This document shows positions 1 through 9,639 of a stretch of 64,000 nt of DNA, one piece after another. Source of the stretch: F22 sp963668535 (GTDB lineage: Bacteria > Bacteroidota > Bacteroidia > Bacteroidales > Bacteroidaceae); assembly GCA_963668535.1 (NCBI GenBank), contig OY764867.1:2542001-2606000 (forward strand), written 5' to 3'. Within the stretch, counting starts at the first letter, position 1; each line of letters begins with the position of its first letter. The position numbers and the translations under genes are program-made. Under the pieces are notes generated by a model. It had not been told where the DNA came from and ran no database searches. It saw only the letters and a list, made by a program, of their open reading frames with translations.

Positions 1-571
1 ACAGTGTCGTTGAATCAGGTGAAAAGCGTACGCAATGCATATGTGCTTTGGAGGCGCCTTTATATCCATCAAATGCTGTGAGCACTGGATTTGGTTTCAA
101 ACTACCATCTTCATTGAGTGCTACAGTTGTTAGACTACCACCTCCATAATTGGCTGTTGTAACCATATGTCCATCCGTTTGAATATAACAAGGATAGGCA
201 CCGTGCGTAGGCACATTATTTAGATGTGTTAGTGAACTTGTAATACTGTCATAGGAGTATGCGTGAATCATAGCATCAGCACTATCATTTTCACTGACGG
301 CATACACCTGTTTCTTGTCTGCCGAGAAAGTCAAATAAGAGGGGTTAGATACTGGTACAGTCCGTACAAATTTGTGAGTACCATTTTCTTGATCAAATTG
401 ATAAATATTGATCCCTTGTGTGGAGTCAGCGGTATAAGTACCGACCAGCATTGTCATCATATTAGATAGGGATTGAGTAGGTTTCTTTGGTTGACACGCA
501 GTAAGCAGGAGACCGAACAAAGCTAAGGCTATGCTAGTCATTTGTACAATAGATCTTTTGTTGTGTATCAT
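1..571 (-). CDS. Lactonase-family beta-propeller lipoprotein (6-phosphogluconolactonase-like), 3' end outside window
   Basis: Reading the minus strand from the ATG at 569-571 gives an open frame of 190 codons that runs off the left edge. Residues 12-26 form a hydrophobic signal ending in the lipobox LTAC (Cys26), so the protein is probably a membrane-anchored, exported lipoprotein. After it comes LVGTYT, then NPSYLTFSADKKQVYAVSE and a GGGSLTTVAL strand, the repeated blade pattern of the PF10282 lactonase family, which hydrolyses 6-phosphogluconolactone or related lactones. The last visible blade reads KAHMHCVRFSPD, also typical of the family. About half of a usual 370-residue member is present. 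The substrate is uncertain because exported Bacteroidales members are rarely characterised. A -7 promoter box lies about 100 bp upstream. Confidence 0.82.
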   Translation of the reverse strand, partial: MIHNKRSIVQMTSIALALFGLLLTACQPKKPTQSLSNMMTMLVGTYTADSTQGINIYQFDQENGTHKFVRTVPVSNPSYLTFSADKKQVYAVSENDSADAMIHAYSYDSITSSLTHLNNVPTHGAYPCYIQTDGHMVTTANYGGGSLTTVALNEDGSLKPNPVLTAFDGYKGASKAHMHCVRFSPDSTTL

Positions 572-671
572 TGTTCTTGTATATTAGGGTGTAACATCGA
601 TGTCGCTTTTAAGCACTTCTATAGGATTGAATAGGGGTTTGACTAAATAATTGTGCTGCGATATTGCGAAA

Positions 672-679
672 CAAATATA
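672..679 (-). promoter_or_regulatory. -7 promoter box for the lactonase-family gene
   Basis: The minus strand reads TATATTTG here, an exact TAnnTTTG Bacteroidetes -7 box. It would start a transcript near 665 with a leader of about 95 bases. No clear TTG is seen at the -33 spacing, so this is a half-supported promoter. Confidence 0.5.
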
Positions 680-827
680 CGAAAATCTATGTAATAATAC
701 GTCCTCTTTTATCATGTATATTATAATTCTCTATAATATACTTCTTAAGAGTAGTAGCAAAAGATGAGGTGCTTATTATTGATATATAGACTAGAAAGCC
801 ATTAGATATATTCCCTTTTGATAGATT

Positions 828-873
828 GCAAAAAAGACGTGGATTTTATCAAAATGATAAAATCCACGTCTTT
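828..873 (-). terminator. Rho-independent terminator after tRNA-Arg
   Basis: An 18-bp perfect inverted repeat (833-850 with 856-873, loop of 5) lies directly after the tRNA 3' end. On the minus strand it is followed by a run of T (CTTTTTTGC). It ends the tRNA transcript. The rest of 572-832 holds only the -7 box at 672-679; no gene is seen. Confidence 0.85.
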
Positions 874-874
874 G

Positions 875-948
<74 letters not shown>

Positions 949-973
949 AGCCTTAACTTTTGTTTAGCGAGTG

Positions 974-1004
974 CAAATGTAGGGTTTCTTTTGTGATTGA
1001 CCAA
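974..1004 (-). promoter_or_regulatory. Promoter of tRNA-Arg
   Basis: On the minus strand TTG (1004-1002) is followed after 20 bp by TACATTTG (981-974), matching the Bacteroidetes -33/-7 consensus. The predicted start lies about 20 bases before the mature tRNA 5' end. Confidence 0.7.
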
Positions 1005-1031
1005 GTTTTTTAGAGGAAAAATTAGCTAAAT

Positions 1032-3098
1032 CTATTCTTTTTCTACCGAGGTCAGTTCTTCTTGCTTTATCCCACTATCAATCTGAGCTAAATACGACTG
1101 AATGCGTGTCCAGTCATATCCTTCTATTTCTTGTGTTTCTGACTCAATGTTCATGGTGAAATAAAACAATGAGCCTTTTCCTGATTTTGATACCAAACCA
1201 ATGTGCCCACTTTCATGACTTTCAATAATGGCTTTGGCGATGGCCATACCAATACCCGTACCATTGGCAATATCATCCAGTTTAGCAAAAGATTTAAACA
1301 CATCTCGTTGTTTCTCAATGGCTATACCAATTCCTGTGTCAGCCACAAAAACCAGCAATTTACTGTCTTGCACTAGAGCTCCAAAATAGACATCACCTTC
1401 CAATGTGTACTTACAAGCATTGCTTAAGAAATTGTGAATAACACGAGTGATTTTATGTCTATCAGCAAGTATTTTGAAATTACGGTAAGCCATGACTTGA
1501 TGTAAGTGTACTAGACCCTTTTTCTTTAATTTTTCCAGAATTACATTGAATACACTTTCTAGTTCATTCATTTGTTCTACAACATCATACCATAAAGGCT
1601 CGATTTTGGAAGCCCCAGATTGATATTTAGCTAAATCAACAACATCGTTTAAAAGTTCAAGTAAATATTCGTTGTTTTGAGATATATGTTTGCTAAATTC
1701 TCGGATACTTTTCTCATCGTTTATATCTTTCATCATATGTGCAAAACCAGTAATGGCATTGACAGGAGTACGTATATCATGACTCATATTGGCAATGAAT
1801 AGCGATTTTAGTTTTTCTGCCATTTCAAGTTTTTTACGCGACTCAATTAATTCGGTGACATCAATTCTGACCGAATACACATAGCTGTAGTTATTCTCTT
1901 TAACAAGCCATTTGCGTGTATAACAAGCGTGAGGAGATCCATCGGCACGTCTATATTGTTCTATCTCATCATATTCTTGTCCTGTTTTTACGACTTCCAA
2001 AGAAGTTTCTTGTGAGCGACGGTGTAGTAGTCTATCCATACTGTATCCCTTTATCCCAGTATTCTCAAGGTCAGGATACACTTTAAAACTAGCAGGATTG
2101 CGATATACAATTTCACATCCCTTATCTACGTCTTCCATCTGAACAGGGTGCGGAATAGCATCCAACACAGTACGCATAATATGACGTCTATATTTAAGCT
2201 CTAATCTTGATTTACGACCACGTAGGTACATTATTGTAAAGATTGAACATAGGACGAATAATATGAATGGACCTATAGTCAAAAATAGATTAAGGTAATA
2301 ATTGAAGTTATTAAAATATTGGGGGATTCCTTCTTTATCAAAGACTTTTTTGAGCGAACCATCCAATGCCTCAGATACTATGGCATGATTTAAATCTGGT
2401 ATAATAGAAGCATTAGCGTCATTAGTTGCAATGATGAACGCACTTTTTATAGCTGGTAATGCTTGCATTTTATATTTTAGAGCACTCAGTCCTAATGTAT
2501 ATCCTTCATAGTTCATTCTCATCTCATCTCCAAGGATGGCATCAACTTTTCCTTCATTTAGGAGATCTACAGCTTCTTCAAAATTTTCTGGAAAAGAACA
2601 AGTCACTTGATCTGGTAACAGCGATCCGATGGAGTATATACAGCATCGATCAAATAAGCTGATACGATGGTTGAATAGACCTTGTAGAGAATTATAATTT
2701 TTTGATCGTTTCGTAAAAATACTGATATGTCCAGTGAGGAAGATCAGTGTGTGATTTTTTATCTCATCTTCATGATGCATTTGTTGTGGCAAAACAGCCA
2801 TGTCTACCTTATGTTCATTCATTTGAGCAATGATATTGTCATAAGATAGAGGAACCAATTTGTAATGACAGCCAATATGTTTCATGAAATAATCAAGTTG
2901 CTCTAGAATAATACCATGAGTAACTTGTCCATTCTCTACATACATATAGGGTGGGTGATGATACACACCAATCTTAAATGAGTCCTCCTGTATGGTGCTA
3001 GGATCTTTAGTTTGGCTTACTTGTTGTGCATGTGCCATAACAGAGTACAAGCAAAGCAAGAAAAATAGATTCAATACGGTCCATAATTTATGCTTCAT
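1032..3098 (-). CDS. Sensor histidine kinase with periplasmic SBP_bac_3 domain and PAS domain
   Basis: A 688-residue inner-membrane sensor kinase. It has a signal peptide (MKHKLWTVLNLFFLLCLYSVMAHAQ), a periplasmic amino-acid-binding-like domain (SBP_bac_3, roughly 35-265), a membrane helix near 280-300 (LNLFLTIGPFILFVLCSIF), a PAS-like segment, HisKA with the phospho-acceptor in MSHDIRTPVNA, and HATPase_c with N box NFLSNACKYT and G boxes DTGIGI and GTGIGMAIA, so the kinase core is intact. The start at 3098 is chosen over an upstream in-frame ATG at 3143 because AAGGAGG sits just before it and a signal peptide follows; SD sites are rare in this window, so it is informative. It overlaps the upstream kinase gene by 11 bases. 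No response regulator gene is adjacent, so the output partner is unknown. Confidence 0.87.
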   Translation of the reverse strand: MKHKLWTVLNLFFLLCLYSVMAHAQQVSQTKDPSTIQEDSFKIGVYHHPPYMYVENGQVTHGIILEQLDYFMKHIGCHYKLVPLSYDNIIAQMNEHKVDMAVLPQQMHHEDEIKNHTLIFLTGHISIFTKRSKNYNSLQGLFNHRISLFDRCCIYSIGSLLPDQVTCSFPENFEEAVDLLNEGKVDAILGDEMRMNYEGYTLGLSALKYKMQALPAIKSAFIIATNDANASIIPDLNHAIVSEALDGSLKKVFDKEGIPQYFNNFNYYLNLFLTIGPFILFVLCSIFTIMYLRGRKSRLELKYRRHIMRTVLDAIPHPVQMEDVDKGCEIVYRNPASFKVYPDLENTGIKGYSMDRLLHRRSQETSLEVVKTGQEYDEIEQYRRADGSPHACYTRKWLVKENNYSYVYSVRIDVTELIESRKKLEMAEKLKSLFIANMSHDIRTPVNAITGFAHMMKDINDEKSIREFSKHISQNNEYLLELLNDVVDLAKYQSGASKIEPLWYDVVEQMNELESVFNVILEKLKKKGLVHLHQVMAYRNFKILADRHKITRVIHNFLSNACKYTLEGDVYFGALVQDSKLLVFVADTGIGIAIEKQRDVFKSFAKLDDIANGTGIGMAIAKAIIESHESGHIGLVSKSGKGSLFYFTMNIESETQEIEGYDWTRIQSYLAQIDSGIKQEELTSVEKE

Positions 3099-4944
3099 AA
3101 AATCCTCCTTTCTGTACGGCATTGCCCAGTTCATCATATTCATACCAAATACCTTTCCATCTTAAATCCAGTATTTGATCGTATTCTGTTGTGTCATTAA
3201 CGATGAGTCCTTCTTTTTCATATGAGAAATAAGCAGACACCCAAAATAGGGAACCTTTACCTTCTTCTGAATAAACTCCAATACGTCCACCAGGGAATAA
3301 TTTCATCATTTGAAGACAGATTGGCGCACCAAGTCCAGTGCCTGGTGTGAAGTCATCCACTTTCTTAAAACGATCAAACACGCGATTTAGTTTGTCTTTT
3401 GCTATACCGCTACCAGTATCTTGAACATAAAATACCGATTCGTCATTTTTGTTATACCATCCTACACGTATTGTGCCTTTATTGGTGAAGCTAATAGCAT
3501 TCAACATAAATTGATCTAATATGTATCTGTAGCATTTATCGTCTACTTGCAAACGAAAAGACTCATATAAAACGTCACTCACTATTTCTATAGATTTGTT
3601 TGCAGGAATGAAATGCTCATACATCATTTTTATATTACGGGTGACGTTCATAGCATCACCTGGGCGCAATGATAGTTTGAATGTATTGGACTCTAGTTTA
3701 GAATACAGTAAAATATCTTCAATCAATTTTGCCAAAAAATCACTCTTTTCGCTAATCAGTTGGGCATAGTAAGCGCGCTCCTCTTCTGGAAGATCTGGAA
3801 GCATATCACTAAATCCAACAATTGTATTAAGCGGAGTACGTATTTCATGATTGATTGTAGATAAAAAATGCTCCATGCGTAAGTTGTTTTCCTCTGCCTC
3901 TTCACGGGCTTTGTTGAGATTTTGCACATTAGTAGAGACATATAGTAGATAGTATTTGTTTCTAATCTTGATACGTTCTACAAAAATATGTGCATCCCAT
4001 ATTACATCATTGGGAAGAGACAGACGAGTATAGTATGAGGATGAACCACCCTCGTTATATGTCTTATTGCCGACCCATAAGAAATTATCACGTTGTTTAT
4101 CATTTAAGATAGCTAAGATTTCTTGTTTGGTTGGGAGAGAACCATTAAATAAGTTATAGACAACCTTATTAGCTAGAAAAATAAAGTGATCATCATGTGC
4201 ATCCCAATCCAAGATATATAATGCAAAAGGTATATTGTCAAAGACCATTTCTACATGTTTGGCATAAAATTGCTCTTGTCTAGAATCATATTTGTTCTTT
4301 AGATGTCTACTGATAATTAAGAAAATAGTAATAAGAATAGCCAAGAGTAATATGGCACTTCCAAGTACGAATTCGATAGGCCATTTCTTTTGCTGAATTT
4401 CTGGGAAATATTGATTGACCAATTTATCAAGTTCCCCCGAGTGCTTGATATCCAGTAGCACTTTGTTGATACTTGTTAGTTCGTGTGTCCCGTTATTGCG
4501 AAGAATCCCTATACACATGGGAACATTTATCTTTTTATTTCCAGATGTTTCGATGTAATCACTCGGTAATTTATAGAGCTTTATTCCATTATATGTCGTA
4601 AAGATATAGGGAGGAGTCAATACAAACTGATTGGCATATTCTTCATCATCATCATAAATACCCACGAAGATGTCGCGAGGATTTTTCTTCATATATGGAA
4701 TGATTTCTTTCCATGGCATAAGACGAATGGAAATCGGGGTGTCTTGGGGGAGTTTTGCTTGAAGAATTTTAGCTAATTCATAATTAAAACCACAAGGCTC
4801 TCCCTGTTCATTATAATATGAAAACGGGGCATCATCAAGGCACAAAACCAAGTGTATTGTATCTTGTTTGGAGGACGCTCGAACATGTAGCAAGTTACAG
4901 AAACTTACTACACATATAAAAAATGCCTGCAATATATATTTCAT
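3088..4944 (-). CDS. Sensor histidine kinase with periplasmic SBP_bac_3 domain
   Basis: A 618-residue sensor kinase built like its downstream neighbour: signal peptide (MKYILQAFFICVVSFCNLLHVRA), solute-binding SBP_bac_3 domain (about 30-190), membrane helix (VLGSAILLLAILITIFLIIS), a cytoplasmic linker, HisKA with INHEIRTPLNT, and HATPase_c with N box LNAISFT and G boxes QDTGSGI and GTGLGAPI. All key boxes are present. The start at 4944 is preferred to the longer frame beginning at 5016 because a canonical promoter occupies 4985-5016, so the longer start would lie upstream of the transcript. First gene of a two-kinase operon that probably senses a small extracytoplasmic ligand. The C-terminal tail after HATPase_c (about 35 residues) is not recognised. 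Confidence 0.87.
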   Translation of the reverse strand: MKYILQAFFICVVSFCNLLHVRASSKQDTIHLVLCLDDAPFSYYNEQGEPCGFNYELAKILQAKLPQDTPISIRLMPWKEIIPYMKKNPRDIFVGIYDDDEEYANQFVLTPPYIFTTYNGIKLYKLPSDYIETSGNKKINVPMCIGILRNNGTHELTSINKVLLDIKHSGELDKLVNQYFPEIQQKKWPIEFVLGSAILLLAILITIFLIISRHLKNKYDSRQEQFYAKHVEMVFDNIPFALYILDWDAHDDHFIFLANKVVYNLFNGSLPTKQEILAILNDKQRDNFLWVGNKTYNEGGSSSYYTRLSLPNDVIWDAHIFVERIKIRNKYYLLYVSTNVQNLNKAREEAEENNLRMEHFLSTINHEIRTPLNTIVGFSDMLPDLPEEERAYYAQLISEKSDFLAKLIEDILLYSKLESNTFKLSLRPGDAMNVTRNIKMMYEHFIPANKSIEIVSDVLYESFRLQVDDKCYRYILDQFMLNAISFTNKGTIRVGWYNKNDESVFYVQDTGSGIAKDKLNRVFDRFKKVDDFTPGTGLGAPICLQMMKLFPGGRIGVYSEEGKGSLFWVSAYFSYEKEGLIVNDTTEYDQILDLRWKGIWYEYDELGNAVQKGGFYEA

Positions 4945-4984
4945 GTTACGTCTTGTTGTCTTATTGCACCTAAAATCCACACCG

Positions 4985-5016
4985 CAAATATACCAAAAAA
5001 CTTCGATTTTCCCCAA
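4985..5016 (-). promoter_or_regulatory. Promoter of the two-kinase operon
   Basis: Minus strand: TTG (5016-5014), 21-bp spacer, TATATTTG (4992-4985). It decides the start of the downstream kinase at 4944. Confidence 0.72.
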
Positions 5017-5087
5017 TTTTAGGCATCTACATATGCATATACCGCATCGTTTTATCTCGAAAATCTTTCAAGAATCTTTTTTTTACC

Positions 5088-5124
5088 AAAAACGCACTTT
5101 GCAGCATTAGTGCAAAGTGCGTTT
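5088..5124 (-). terminator. Terminator of purL
   Basis: A 14-bp perfect stem (5090-5103 with 5111-5124, 7-base loop) lies 29 bases after the purL stop. On the minus strand it is followed by GCGTTTTTGG. Confidence 0.8.
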
Positions 5125-5152
5125 ATATCAGTGAACAGTACTAATCAATTCG

Positions 5153-8100
5153 TTATTTGTGGCTTTCACACCATAGACGAGCATTGACAAATGCTTCTAT
5201 CCACGGAGTAATCTCATGATTTTCTGCAGATGCTTCTGGGTAGAAACCACATTGCCAAGGGAATATAGCTCTTTCCAAGTGAGGCATCATTGCCAGGTGA
5301 CGTCCATCCTTACTAGCTAATCCAGCGACATTATATGCCGAACCATTCGGATTGCCAGGGTATGTTTCATATTGGTATTTTGCAGCAATATGATAGTCCT
5401 GCTCTGACAAAGGAAGAACAAATTTTCCTTCACCATGCGCTACCCATATACCTAAACTAGCACCGCTTAGAGATTCAAGCATCACACTTTTGTTTTGAGG
5501 GATGCGAAGGCTTACAAAACTAGACTCAAATTTATGCGAATCATTATGATCCATATAACTTCTTTCTTTATGTTCAGGATTGATAACTCCAAGTTCCATC
5601 ATAAGCTGACATCCGTTACAGATTCCTAAAGACAATGTATTAGGGCGTGCATAGAATGCATCCAAAGTCGCTTTGGCCTTAGGATTGAACAAAATACCAC
5701 CAGCCCAGCCTTTGGCCGAACCCAGTACGTCGCTATTTGAGAAACCACCACAGAAGACAATCATTTGAATATCTTCTAGTGTTTCACGACCTGAAGTCAA
5801 GTCGGTCATAGTTACATCTTTTACGTCAAAGCCTGCAAGATACAGTGAATAAGCCATTTCTCGTTCACCATTTGTTCCCTTTTCACGAATGATAGCAGCC
5901 TTTATACCAGAAGTTTTACGGCGATCTTGTGAAATGCCATACGAAGCAAGAGTACCATCAAATGCCTTAGGCATATTCCAAGTTACCGGCTGTAAGTCAT
6001 AATGCTTGCGGCGCTCATCTGCAGTGCCATTCATGCTTTGCTTTTGGTCCATAAACCAACTTGCTTGATACCATGCATCACGAAGTGTCGCTACAGTAGT
6101 AGACAACAAGTTGTGACCTTCACGGTTGATGGTCAATTGAGCATCAATAGTTGCTTCACCCAATGCGGTGTAAGCAATACCCGCTTCGCTCAAGACTTCT
6201 TCCAAACGGCCTGCATCTTTTGTTTGAACGAGTACCCCTGGGTTTTCAGCAAAGAGTATCTTGATAACATCCTCTTCTGCAAAACCATCTAGAGAGATAT
6301 TTGCACCGATAGCAGTTTGTGCGAAACACATTTCGGCAATAGCTGTTACTAAACCACCAGCAGAAATGTCATGCCCTGCTATAAGGTTACCTTCATTTAC
6401 TAAGGTTTGTACAGCATCAAAAGCGTCACGGAAGTATTGAGGATTAGTTACTGTTGGTACATCGCTACCTACTTTGCCTAATGATTGTGCAAATGCCGAA
6501 CCGCCTAGACGTAGGTTGTCAAAACTAAAGTCGATATGATAAATTGTAGCATCAGCAACATCTTGAAGAACTGGAGAAACGGTTTTTTTGACGTCGCTTA
6601 CTTCGCCACCAGCAGAAACAATGACTGTTCCTGGAGAAATGACCTTCTCTCCACCTGGATATTTCTGAGTCATAGACAAAGAGTCTTTACCAGTCGGTAC
6701 ATTAATCTCAAGTGCACAACAGAAATCACTCAAGGCTTTCACCCCTTTGTATAGACGTGCATCTTCACCTTCTTGGCTACGGCATGGCCACATCCAATTG
6801 GCAGAGAGAGATAGACTTTTCATGCCATCTGCGAGTGGTGCCCATACAATGTTGGTTAGTGATTCGGCTACTGCCAATACACTTCCTTTTGCACTGTCTG
6901 CAAGAGCGGCTTGTGGAGCATGTCCGATAGCTGTCGCTATCCCCTTATTTCCACGGTAATCCAAAGCCACAACCCCACAGTCACTAAGTGGTAATTGCAG
7001 TGGACCCTGACATTGTTGGCGAGCAACTTTTCCAGTGACAGAACGGTCTACCTTGTTGGTCAACCAGTCTTTACAAGCCACAGCTTCTAGGCGAAGCACA
7101 TCTTTGATATATGTAGTGAGTTGAGTTGCATCATACTGAGGCATCTCGTATGTGCGTTCCACGGTGTTGTCACGCATATACGTTTTAGGAGAAGACCCAA
7201 ACATTTGTTCTACAGATAAGTCAAATGGACGTATGCCATCTGCTTGTTCAAAAGTAAAACGATGATCGCCAGTTGTTTCCCCAACAACATACATTGGAGC
7301 CCGTTCACGTTCAGCGATGCGGCGCACGTGATCAATGGCATCTTCTTGAATCAGAAGTCCCATGCGTTCTTGACTTTCATTGGCAATAATCTCTTTTGCA
7401 CTCAGCGTCTTATCACCAATAGGAAGCTTGTCCATATGAATCAAACCACCACTTTCTTCCACTAGCTCAGACAAACAATTGACATGTCCTGCACTACCAT
7501 GGTCGTGGATAGACACAACGGGATTATTTTCTTCTTCGCAAAGGGCGCGAACAACGTTGTTGGCACGTTTTTGCATCTCGGCATTGGCGCGTTGTACTGC
7601 ATTTAGTTCTATACCTGAGCTGTAACGTCCCGTGTCTACAGAAGATACCGAACCACCACCTAAACCAATGCGATAGTTGTCACCACCGATAACGACCACT
7701 TTATTACCAGTTTCAGGCTTGCCTTTTAAGCAATCACGTTTAGGACCATATCCTACACCGCCTGCAAGCATAATAACTTTATCAAATCCGTATTCGACAC
7801 CATGTTCTTGGTGCTCAAAAGTAAGCACGGAACCACAGATTAATGGTTGCCCAAATTTATTGCCAAAATCAGAGGCACCGTTAGATGCTTTGGTTAGAAT
7901 CTGTTGTGGAGTTTGGTATAACCATTTTCTTACTGGTAGTATTTCTTCCCAAGTAGATGCTGTTTTACGCATACGTGGGTAACTAGTCATATATACAGCA
8001 GTACCAGCAATAGGCCAAGAACCCTTGCCACCTGCCATACGGTCGCGAATTTCTCCACCTGTACCAGTAGACGCCCCATTAAATGGCTCTACAGTAGTAG

Positions 8101-8854
8101 GGAAATTATGTGTCTCTGCTTTTAGAGAAATTACTGATTCTATATCACGAATGACAAAATAATCTGATTGGCTATGATCGGCTGGAGCAAATTGTTCCAC
8201 CACAGGTCCACTAGCAAAAGCCACATTATCTTTGTATGCTGAGACGATTTTGTTTGGGTTTTCTTTCGTTGTTTTCTTGATCATTTGGAAAAGAGAAGAT
8301 TCCATCTCTTGACCATCAATGATAAAAGTTCCTCCAAAAATCTTATGACGGCAGTGCTCTGAATTGATTTGAGCAAAACCAAAAAGCTCCGAGTCAGTCA
8401 GTTGTCTCCCCAATTGTGATTCGACATCACGTAGGTAAGCAATTTCTTCTTCACTCAGAGCTAATCCTTCAGCTTCATTATAAGCTTCGATGTCATCAAT
8501 GTATTGGATAGGAGCAGCCTGTACATCATGTACAAAAATGTCTTGGTTGAGTTGTTCGTAAACACGTTGGAGCATTGGATCGTGATCAGCTTCCTTAGAG
8601 TCCACTGGGAAATATTCCTCAATACGCTCCAGGTACTGTACCCCCATGTTGTTTGCTATTTCTACAGCATTAGTACTCCATGGTGTAATCATTTCGCGAC
8701 GAGGTCCTATAAAAGTACCCGCTACTTGTGTCTGATCCATTAGTTGGGCATCGCCAAACAGCCAGCATAACTTCTTAATGTCTTGATTATCAATCAGTTG
8801 TGTAACTTGTGTAGCAATTACCACATCCTTCTTGGTTTTAAAAAATAAAATCAT
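5153..8854 (-). CDS. purL: Phosphoribosylformylglycinamidine synthase, single-chain type
   Basis: A 1233-residue protein, the usual length of the large PurL (FGAM synthase). It converts FGAR, glutamine and ATP to FGAM in step four of purine synthesis, in the cytosol. The N-terminal and synthase parts show QINSEHCRHKIFGG and SLKAETHNFPTTVEPFNGASTGTGGEIRDR-type motifs of the family. The C-terminal glutamine amidotransferase domain has the nucleophile in GICNGCQ (Cys1079) and the His/Glu pair in MMPHLER (His1192, Glu1194), so it is intact. It is transcribed alone, from a -7 box at 8904-8911, and ends at a strong terminator. The neighbour on the other side (LysE family) is divergent. Confidence 0.97.
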   Translation of the reverse strand: MILFFKTKKDVVIATQVTQLIDNQDIKKLCWLFGDAQLMDQTQVAGTFIGPRREMITPWSTNAVEIANNMGVQYLERIEEYFPVDSKEADHDPMLQRVYEQLNQDIFVHDVQAAPIQYIDDIEAYNEAEGLALSEEEIAYLRDVESQLGRQLTDSELFGFAQINSEHCRHKIFGGTFIIDGQEMESSLFQMIKKTTKENPNKIVSAYKDNVAFASGPVVEQFAPADHSQSDYFVIRDIESVISLKAETHNFPTTVEPFNGASTGTGGEIRDRMAGGKGSWPIAGTAVYMTSYPRMRKTASTWEEILPVRKWLYQTPQQILTKASNGASDFGNKFGQPLICGSVLTFEHQEHGVEYGFDKVIMLAGGVGYGPKRDCLKGKPETGNKVVVIGGDNYRIGLGGGSVSSVDTGRYSSGIELNAVQRANAEMQKRANNVVRALCEEENNPVVSIHDHGSAGHVNCLSELVEESGGLIHMDKLPIGDKTLSAKEIIANESQERMGLLIQEDAIDHVRRIAERERAPMYVVGETTGDHRFTFEQADGIRPFDLSVEQMFGSSPKTYMRDNTVERTYEMPQYDATQLTTYIKDVLRLEAVACKDWLTNKVDRSVTGKVARQQCQGPLQLPLSDCGVVALDYRGNKGIATAIGHAPQAALADSAKGSVLAVAESLTNIVWAPLADGMKSLSLSANWMWPCRSQEGEDARLYKGVKALSDFCCALEINVPTGKDSLSMTQKYPGGEKVISPGTVIVSAGGEVSDVKKTVSPVLQDVADATIYHIDFSFDNLRLGGSAFAQSLGKVGSDVPTVTNPQYFRDAFDAVQTLVNEGNLIAGHDISAGGLVTAIAEMCFAQTAIGANISLDGFAEEDVIKILFAENPGVLVQTKDAGRLEEVLSEAGIAYTALGEATIDAQLTINREGHNLLSTTVATLRDAWYQASWFMDQKQSMNGTADERRKHYDLQPVTWNMPKAFDGTLASYGISQDRRKTSGIKAAIIREKGTNGEREMAYSLYLAGFDVKDVTMTDLTSGRETLEDIQMIVFCGGFSNSDVLGSAKGWAGGILFNPKAKATLDAFYARPNTLSLGICNGCQLMMELGVINPEHKERSYMDHNDSHKFESSFVSLRIPQNKSVMLESLSGASLGIWVAHGEGKFVLPLSEQDYHIAAKYQYETYPGNPNGSAYNVAGLASKDGRHLAMMPHLERAIFPWQCGFYPEASAENHEITPWIEAFVNARLWCESHK

Positions 8855-8903
8855 TGTCAGGGTTTGTTTTTGTTTGATTTGCCGAAGGGGCGGAATTTTC
8901 GCG

Positions 8904-8911
8904 CAAATATA
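8904..8911 (-). promoter_or_regulatory. -7 promoter box of purL
   Basis: Minus strand TATATTTG, an exact TAnnTTTG, placing the start of the purL mRNA about 45 bases before its ATG. No clear -33 TTG is seen. Confidence 0.55.
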
Positions 8912-8967
8912 CTGCTTTTTTTGTGTTATTCCTCGCGTATGTAAGGTATTTTTCCGATATTTGCCGC

Positions 8968-9600
8968 ATGATTAGTGTGTTACTCCTTTTTTTGAAGTGC
9001 TTTTTAGTAGGCGTTATCGTATCTGCTCCCATGGGTCCTGTGGGAGTTCTTTGTGTACAACGTACATTGAACAAGGGACGATGGTACGGTTTTGTGACTG
9101 GATGTGGAGCAGCCTTAAGTGATCTTATATACGCTGCTGCAACTGGATATGGCATGAAATGGGTCGACCCATTAATCCATACACATCGCATATGGTTGCA
9201 AGTGTTTGGTAGTCTTTTATTATTTGGATTTGGCTTGTATATGTTCTTGTCTAATCCAATAAAGAGTGTGCGCCAATCCTCCAAGCAGCGTGATGGCTAT
9301 TGGCACAACGGAGTAACAGCTTTTCTTGTGACTTTTTCCAATCCCATGATTCTTTTGCTGTTTATTGCTTTGTTTGCACGTTTCGATGTGACTTTGCATG
9401 TCTTACCTGATTTTCAGAAAATGATTGCGTATGCAATGATCATAACTGGTGCTTTGGTCTGGTGGTTTGTCCTAACGACTGGAGTGAATATGGTAAGAGA
9501 ACGCTTTAACTTGCGAGGTATTTTTCTGATTAATCGTACAATGGGAGCGATTGTTATGATAGCAGCCGTTATCGGCGTGCTGTTTACCCTGTTCGCATAG
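8968..9600 (+). CDS. LysE/RhtB-family translocator
   Basis: A 210-residue integral membrane protein, the usual size for LysE-type amino-acid exporters. The N-terminal helix is followed by the family signature VSAPMGPVGVLCVQRTLNKG and then GFVTGCGAALSDLIYA; further hydrophobic segments lie near 70-90, 120-150, 155-175 and 190-210. The substrate cannot be told from sequence. I take the ATG at 8968; a GTG 45 bases upstream also opens the frame, but the N-terminus of the family fits the ATG. A near-match to the -7 box (GATATTTG) ends only 4 bases before this ATG, so the mRNA may be leaderless. First gene of a same-strand group with DUF4924, rfbD and prfC. Confidence 0.85.
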   Translation: MISVLLLFLKCFLVGVIVSAPMGPVGVLCVQRTLNKGRWYGFVTGCGAALSDLIYAAATGYGMKWVDPLIHTHRIWLQVFGSLLLFGFGLYMFLSNPIKSVRQSSKQRDGYWHNGVTAFLVTFSNPMILLLFIALFARFDVTLHVLPDFQKMIAYAMIITGALVWWFVLTTGVNMVRERFNLRGIFLINRTMGAIVMIAAVIGVLFTLFA

Positions 9601-9639
9601 TAAAACTAAACTACTCTATTATTATAGATTTTTTAAACA

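Noticed and set aside
8838..9284. 148-codon minus-strand frame across the purL / LysE gap
   Set aside because: It is the shadow of the LysE-type gene and crosses both promoters; the sequence has no family-like pattern.
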